From Glandiceps talaboti (taxonomy: Eukaryota > Hemichordata > Enteropneusta > Spengelidae): 64,000 nt of DNA. Within the stretch, counting starts at the first letter, position 1, and each line of letters starts with the position of its first letter. The notes under the pieces are model-generated. The model saw only the letters and a list, made by a program, of their open reading frames with translations, was not told the origin of the DNA and did not search any database. A program made the translations under genes and the position numbers. The stretch lies in assembly GCF_964340395.1 (NCBI RefSeq), contig NC_135559.1:4263501-4327500 (forward strand), given 5' to 3'. Shown in pieces: positions 53,105-64,000 of the stretch.

Positions 53105-53984
53105 AACAAATTGATCACTAATACAACGTCTTTTAACTCATGATCACTAATTTTTAGTGAATATATTTTTGGGTTACTTGATGAAAAAATGTCCCAGTTG
53201 CAAAGGAAAAAATCTTGTATTTTTCGTTGAAAATTAAATTATGTCCGTGCTTCAAGCAAATACCTAGTACATTGTTTAAAATCATTGAACTGACTTTCGT
53301 CAAACGATTTATTAGCGTTGTTATTGCATGTCACATTATACCGTGTTGACCTTTTTTCCGATTTTTGTAAGCAAATTAAGAAAAATACAGCTCCATGGTG
53401 TGTGTGAAAAATTGTTATCTGGAATTTTACAGTTACTTTACTTGTAACAAAAATGATTTTTTTGTGATAATTATTACATTTATATGAACATATGTTTTGA
53501 AATTGTGATTATTGGTAGATTTTGATATAAATTTATCATTATGACGTATGACAAATGATGTATATCATATTGTAAAGAACAGCTGTGGCGCGATAGACAG
53601 ACATGACATCTGACTTTTCACAACAGAAATATAATGGTTTATGAACATGGGATAGTGAATTTAAACTAAAAGGATCCGTCCATGTGAGCTCGGTTACACG
53701 GACTCTCGCCGCTGGGGGCTCTGCCACGAGACACCGAGACGAGAGGGTGGTCTTGTAGTAGAGCTCCGGTGGTGATAGTCTGGGTAACCGATACTACGTC
53801 CATGCTGAACTTCTGATTGAGATTTTAACGACACTGAAACGGATTTAGTGTCAATTTGGGCTGAATATGGAAAAAAACCCACTAAATGTAAGCAAAGAAT
53901 CGAAGGACGATATGAAGAATACTAATAAATGAATTATCCAAAGGAAGCAGACATTTACAATCTTACTTTGAAATAAAGTAGAAA

Positions 53985-54130
53985 ATAGAGGAAAGATAAG
54001 AGCAGAGTAGAATAGAGGGAGATAGAGTAGAGTATACGTAGAGTATAGAGTTGAGTTGAGTTGAGTAGAGCATGCATGGTATAGTAGTGTGGAGTAGAGT
54101 CGCGTTCAGAGAAGTAGAGTAGAGAAAACA
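53985..54130. repeat. purine-rich GAGTA/GTAGA degenerate repeat
   Basis: Irregular AGAGTAGAGTA, TAGAGTATA and GTTGAGTTGAG units, about 300 bp before the C1q start codon. Confidence 0.8.
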
Positions 54131-54381
54131 AAACAAAATGGTAGATCACAGGAATTCATGTTATATAACCGACACGAGGATATAAACAAACAGGTGATAA
54201 AAGAGTGAAGAATTATATAAATAATGGTGTAAAAAAATAGGAATATCGAAATTATGAGGAACAATACAATGAATGATTTTTGGCAAATACAAGTTTCTCA
54301 TTTTTTTTACTTGATTTTTAAAGATGAATAGAAATTTACTGAAAAGTGATTAATATACGTCACATATTCTTTCTTTTGCAG

Positions 54382-54422
54382 ACTATTGGCCGCCTGATTT
54401 GGACTGAACAAAAAGTTTTAAC
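54382..54422 (+). other. 5' UTR segment of the C1q gene, behind a splice acceptor
   Basis: A strong acceptor, TATTCTTTCTTTTGCAG|AC, lies 41 bp before the ATG. The context suggests at least one upstream untranslated exon, which I could not locate. Confidence 0.6.
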
Positions 54423-59932
<5,510 letters not shown>

Positions 59933-60186
59933 TCGTAGTTCCTTTCCTCTTCCGCCACAGAACCGTATCTGAATTACAACTATTATGAAAGTAACCACGA
60001 TGACCAAACTACAAATAAAAGGACAGTTCTCTTGAAAGACATTCTCTTAAGACAACTGATCGGTATAATGCCAATAGTGTATTTTTTTTGATGACCCAAC
60101 TTTGAATAATTACAAGTAACGACGCCCTCTGCGTCTACTATTTGTCATGTAATTAGAAATACTAGTAAACTGAGTTTAGACACAGC

Positions 60187-60192
60187 AATAAA
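60187..60192 (+). terminator. candidate polyadenylation signal of the C1q gene
   Basis: AATAAA 255 bp after the TAG, the first hexamer in the 3' flank. Confidence 0.5.
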
Positions 60193-60615
60193 ACTTTGAC
60201 AGCGTCTAGAAACGACTTCAGTTAGGAATACAGTTCATTATCGGATTTGCCAAAAGTGGTATGTGAAAGTAAACTGATGAACAACGCTTGAATGGCCCTT
60301 TCAACAATACAGCGCCCTCTGGGCGATTGTTGTGTTTCTTCTAAGTTGAAGACTTTAATTCAACGCGCTCTCTACTTATTTACTGTGGCTTTGACGGGAC
60401 CGGGAATGGAGATAGTTGATGTCAAAACGACAAATAGTGCAAGCCAGAAATTTATATTACATTGGGTATCACTTGGGAAATAGGGGACATTAGCAAATAA
60501 GGTTTATTTGAACAATTCTTGTCTTCCAATCCAATATGACACTGAAATCAACAATAACATGACGTCACTAATAAACTAAATATTTACAACCTTAGCGGCT
60601 ATGTTGTCAAGTTTA

Positions 60616-60617
<2 letters not shown>

Positions 60618-60647
<30 letters not shown>

Positions 60648-60875
60648 CACATACATACATACATACATACATACATACATACACACACACATACATACAT
60701 ACATACATACATACATACATACATACATACATACATACATACACACACACATACATACATACATACATACATACATACACACACACATACATACATACAT
60801 ACATACATACATACATACGCATGTACACACACACACACACGTACGTACGCACACACACACACACACATACATACA
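60618..60875. repeat. (CATA)n/(CA)n microsatellite
   Basis: CATA tetramers interrupted by short CACACACA runs, ending in CA repeats with GTACGTACG. Confidence 0.97.
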
Positions 60876-61627
60876 GACGACAGGCAGACATACAGATAGA
60901 CATACAACCATACACATGGTGTTTATTCAATAACTTTATTCATCCCAAATTGGCAATTTGATTTTACGGACACAGATTCTACACAACACGAAAGAGACAG
61001 TGCCACGAAAATAAAAACATGACAGGATATCAAAAAAGAGTTGAACACAAGTGTAGATACCGGAAAAGAAAGAAACTGTACAAATGCATTTATCAAAAGC
61101 CAACCAAAATACGTACTTTGACGGTTGGTCCTGAAAACAATGAAACGTCATTAGATAGAAGAAAATGAAATTCGGTAGTTTGTGAATATCTAAAGTTTGT
61201 CTTTACATTTCGTCGTGACAGACCTTTACCGATTTATAATATACATAACAATCTGAATGGATAGATGGTGAAGAGCAAACATGTTAAATCCAAAGTGAAT
61301 GTTGACAACATCAAAGTAGCTAGCTGCATAATTGTATACACCTAGTCGTCAGTTCTAACGTCAGATATCAACGGAGGGTTGACGAGAGGTCGCACACTTT
61401 CCCCTAAGTGATTGACACACCAAACAAAGAACTATCTAGCTTTGCTTGGTTTTGAAGTTACTGAAACGGTAGCTTTGTCGTACGCTGTGTAAATGTCACG
61501 CTATTTTCACGGCGATGTGAAAAATGTCCGTTGTTTGGTGAAAGTTCTTTAAAACACGGTCTCTTAGTAACACATTGGCTTTATGTGGAACCTTGACTGA
61601 GCTGACACGTTGGTCCAGAAAGTGAGT

Positions 61628-61912
61628 AATACGATTGGATGATCATACTAAGTAAAGTGATATCAAAACACTCCGCAGGCTAAAAATTTTAACCAGAATC
61701 ACTTCGTGAGAAAAGTGAAACACAAATGGTCGTAAGGCTTGTGAATCCATTACGTACACAAATGAAGGCAATGTGATTAATCTACTAAGAGTATTGGGTT
61801 CTTTAACCGCAAGGTAAACTTGAAATGGTCGACGGGAGAAAAATAGATATTGATACCAAATAAGCTTGTGTGGAAAATTACGCACTTTAATAAATGTAAT
61901 CGTCTGTCTGCC
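61628..61912. repeat. 285-bp duplicated element, copy 1, with microsatellite tail
   Basis: It runs from AATACGATTGGATGATCATA to TTTAATAAATGTAATCGTCT and is followed by TG/TC microsatellite to about 62032. Very similar to 62406-62692. Confidence 0.92.
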
Positions 61913-61944
61913 CCTGTGTGTGTCTATATATGTGTGTATGTACG

Positions 61945-61990
<46 letters not shown>

Positions 61991-62405
61991 TGTGTTTCTC
62001 TCTCTTTCTCTCCCCCCCTCTCTCTTTCTCTTTAGTTTCAAGCCAACTATCATGCAAATTAATGTGTGTTTTATTAAGTACATTGCCTTTTGTTTTGAGG
62101 GGGAGAATACACATTACTTGCTCCAATTGTCTAACACTTTCACCACGGCAAAAATTGTCAAGGAATTGGGATAGTCCATGGCAAACTTGATGAATTGTTG
62201 CAATTTGGAATCTGTGTCGTGTTTCTACGGGATGTCTTCTAAATGGTAATGCGGGTACAGTCATGGAAAGAATCTTTACTCGTACATGAACGCGGTCTAC
62301 GTTCGTCTAATCTACTATAGAAAATTACAGGAAATGTCCCATAAGAAAGTATGTATAAGTTCCATAATGTCGTAAAAAGAGCTCATCTTTTTGCGGTAAC
62401 GACAC

Positions 62406-62692
62406 AATACGTTTGGATGAGCATACTAAGTAAGGTGATATCAAAACACTCCGCGGGCTAAAAATTTTATCCAGAATCACTTCGTGAGAAAAGTGAAACA
62501 CAAATGGTCGTAAGGCTTATGAATCCATTACGTACACAAATGAAGGCAATGTGATTAATCTACTAAGAGTATTGAGTTCTTTAACCGCAAGGTAAACTTG
62601 AAATGGTCGACGGGAGAAAAACAGATATTGATACCAATAAGCTTGTGTGGAAAATTACGCACTTTAAAAAATATAATCGTCTGTCTGTCTGT
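62406..62692. repeat. 285-bp duplicated element, copy 2, with microsatellite tail
   Basis: It runs from AATACGTTTGGATGAGCATA to AAAATATAATCGTCTGTCTG, offset 778 bp from copy 1 and differing at only a few positions. It is followed by a (TGTC)n run to about 62775. Confidence 0.92.
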
Positions 62693-62709
62693 CTGTCTGC
62701 CTGCCTGTA

Positions 62710-62776
<67 letters not shown>

Positions 62777-62941
62777 GTCTCTGTGTGTCGGTGGAGTTTT
62801 CCATTGGACCGTCAAAAAGTCACTGACCCCCTAGTTTGGTATTATTGTACAGACCCAGGTGCTAGTATTGTACAGAGTTTGGTACTATAGTGTTAACGTT
62901 GTGCAGACTAGGTACTAGTACTGTACAGACACATATATATC

Positions 62942-62944
<3 letters not shown>

Positions 62945-63004
<60 letters not shown>
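62945..63004. repeat. (TA)n microsatellite
   Basis: About 30 TA dinucleotides after ATATATCCATACATATA. Confidence 0.97.
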
Positions 63005-63009
<5 letters not shown>

Positions 63010-63799
63010 GGTATTTTTTTTATTTGTTTAGTCTATACGTTCACCAAAGAGAATTAATATACACCGCTGATAGTCTATTACATAAAGTAAACAGAGAATC
63101 GTGGGCGCCATTTGACAAGTGGGTCGAGGGTACGAAGTCGCTAAAAGCGACGTTGGCAAAAACGAGCAGATGTTGAACTGTATACATTTTGAATGGTCGA
63201 CTCTGGTATTTTCCCGTAACTCGTACTTCAGAGTGTTTATACTTGTGTCTTTACTAAACGGCAAAGAGAAAACCCGGAGACGGTAGAAGATTTGAGAATT
63301 AATGATGTATAAGCAAGTAATCAAGGAAAAAATAGGGGTCACTATATAATGAAAAAGGGTCAGGCTTAGGTAAGAGAGCATGCCAATTTTGAGAAGAGAA
63401 CGACGATTAATCATTGCAGTTATCCATGTCTTATAGTTTGATCGTTCTTCCTCCCACATGGCGAGGTTTTGAACATCAAACCCCTGTGACGTCATAATTA
63501 CGAAGCGTGTTTAAAGCGACAATGTCATATCAGAGTCACAAAAAGTAGTTACCAATATCGTAAATCGCGAGCTTGGTCTCTATTCGGCATTTTGTCATGA
63601 TTTGGAAAGGTATCTTTTAGCTCACCAATGAGAATTAAACATACAGTGATCAGGTTGTATTCAGTTTTAAACTTATGGACAAGGGGTTTGCGTTGAAAGT
63701 CGGAGAACTAAACAAAATACGGAACGAGGGCTAGGTATATGGCGAGAACTGTAATCCACTGGCCTCGTTTTAGAGATTTGACAGTGTAAGCTAAAATGC

Positions 63800-63875
63800 A
63801 ATTGAAGCCAGTAAATCCGGAAGGGAACGTTGTCTGACTCGTAAAAATTGCTACATTTTATTTACCTTTATCGTA
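63800..63875. repeat. solo arm, GCTACATTTTATCG family
   Basis: ATTGAAGCCAGTAAATCCGG, then GTTGTCTGACTCG, then AAAAATTGCTACATTTTATT. It resembles the left flank of the 46.9-kb array (TGGAAGCCAGTTAAGTCG). Confidence 0.65.
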
Positions 63876-64000
63876 GTAGACCGTTTTTATCGTTGGTAGT
63901 AAAACAACATATACTGTAATAAATAAATAAGCTGACAATACAAACAACAGGGCTTTTATCAGAACAACCCATTTACACTGTGTGTAATAACCTACTAAGA

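Larger units (their letters stand above)
37740..54381. other. intergenic region between glycogenin and the C1q gene
   Basis: Nearly 17 kb without a recognisable exon. Mobile elements and minisatellites are listed separately. Stretches 41300-44690, 47120-48850, 48900-50180 and 50270-52250 hold only short, unbiased open frames. A GT after CCAAATAAG near 50936 could close an upstream untranslated C1q exon, but nothing proves it. Confidence 0.6.
60211..64000. other. non-coding right end of the window
   Basis: No exon was recognised. It holds the CATA block at 60.6 kb, two copies of a 285-bp element, microsatellites at 61.95, 62.7 and 62.95 kb and a GCTACATTTTATCG solo arm near 63.8 kb. A 155-codon antisense frame at 63028-63495 shows no family signature. 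Confidence 0.55.

Noticed and set aside
63028-63495. Antisense 155-codon open frame
   Set aside because: No recognised domain, no coding bias and no flanking splice pattern I can defend. It overlaps AT-rich non-coding DNA. It could be reconsidered with transcript evidence.

Overview
The window reads as a gene-sparse, AT-rich, intron-containing animal genome. Two protein families are recognisable: glycogenin and a secreted C1q-domain protein. Introns have GT-AG ends and run from about 0.4 to 9 kb. Microsatellites, minisatellites, a tRNA-derived SINE and MITEs are abundant. This points to an invertebrate bilaterian, probably marine (lophotrochozoan or invertebrate deuterostome, where C1q-domain genes are expanded). 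The species cannot be fixed from the sequence alone.

Layout, all genes on the + strand. 1-5.2 kb: intergenic, with a 46-bp tandem repeat and microsatellites. 5425-11160: one uninterrupted 1,911-codon reading frame for a single-pass membrane protein with a huge Glu/Asp-rich cytosolic tail. The only Trp I see in that tail lies in a WEIV motif that looks like an LC3-interacting region. 11.2-21.8 kb: non-coding, holding an RFX X-box-like cluster, a degenerate ~160-180-bp tandem array, a near-perfect 73-bp hairpin and MITEs. 21807-37265: seven exons of a glycogenin with the catalytic DAD motif, the autoglucosylated Tyr and the C-terminal glycogen-synthase-binding segment. 37.7-54.4 kb: intergenic, with a SINE carrying a nested MITE, a large inverted pair of minisatellites and a dispersed GCTACATTTTATCG family. 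54423-59932: a two-coding-exon C1q-domain gene (signal peptide, coiled coil, C1q). 60.2-64 kb: non-coding, with a 285-bp duplicated element tailed by microsatellites.

The most interesting possibility is that the acidic membrane exon and glycogenin are one gene. The first recognisable glycogenin exon has no in-frame ATG and starts in phase 1. The acidic frame has a candidate donor (ACG|GTAATT) two codons before its stop, also in phase 1. No AATAAA appears in the 2.5 kb after that stop. Joined, they would make a ~2,396-aa ER-anchored glycogenin with an LIR-like motif, recalling vertebrate STBD1 (membrane anchor, LIR, CBM20), which tethers glycogen to membranes. A small separate start exon near 21640 is the main competing explanation. 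A transcript would decide it.

A second striking feature is that the 3' end of glycogenin exon 2 plus its 5' splice site has been tandemly amplified in 40-bp units, about 11 more times, inside the following intron.
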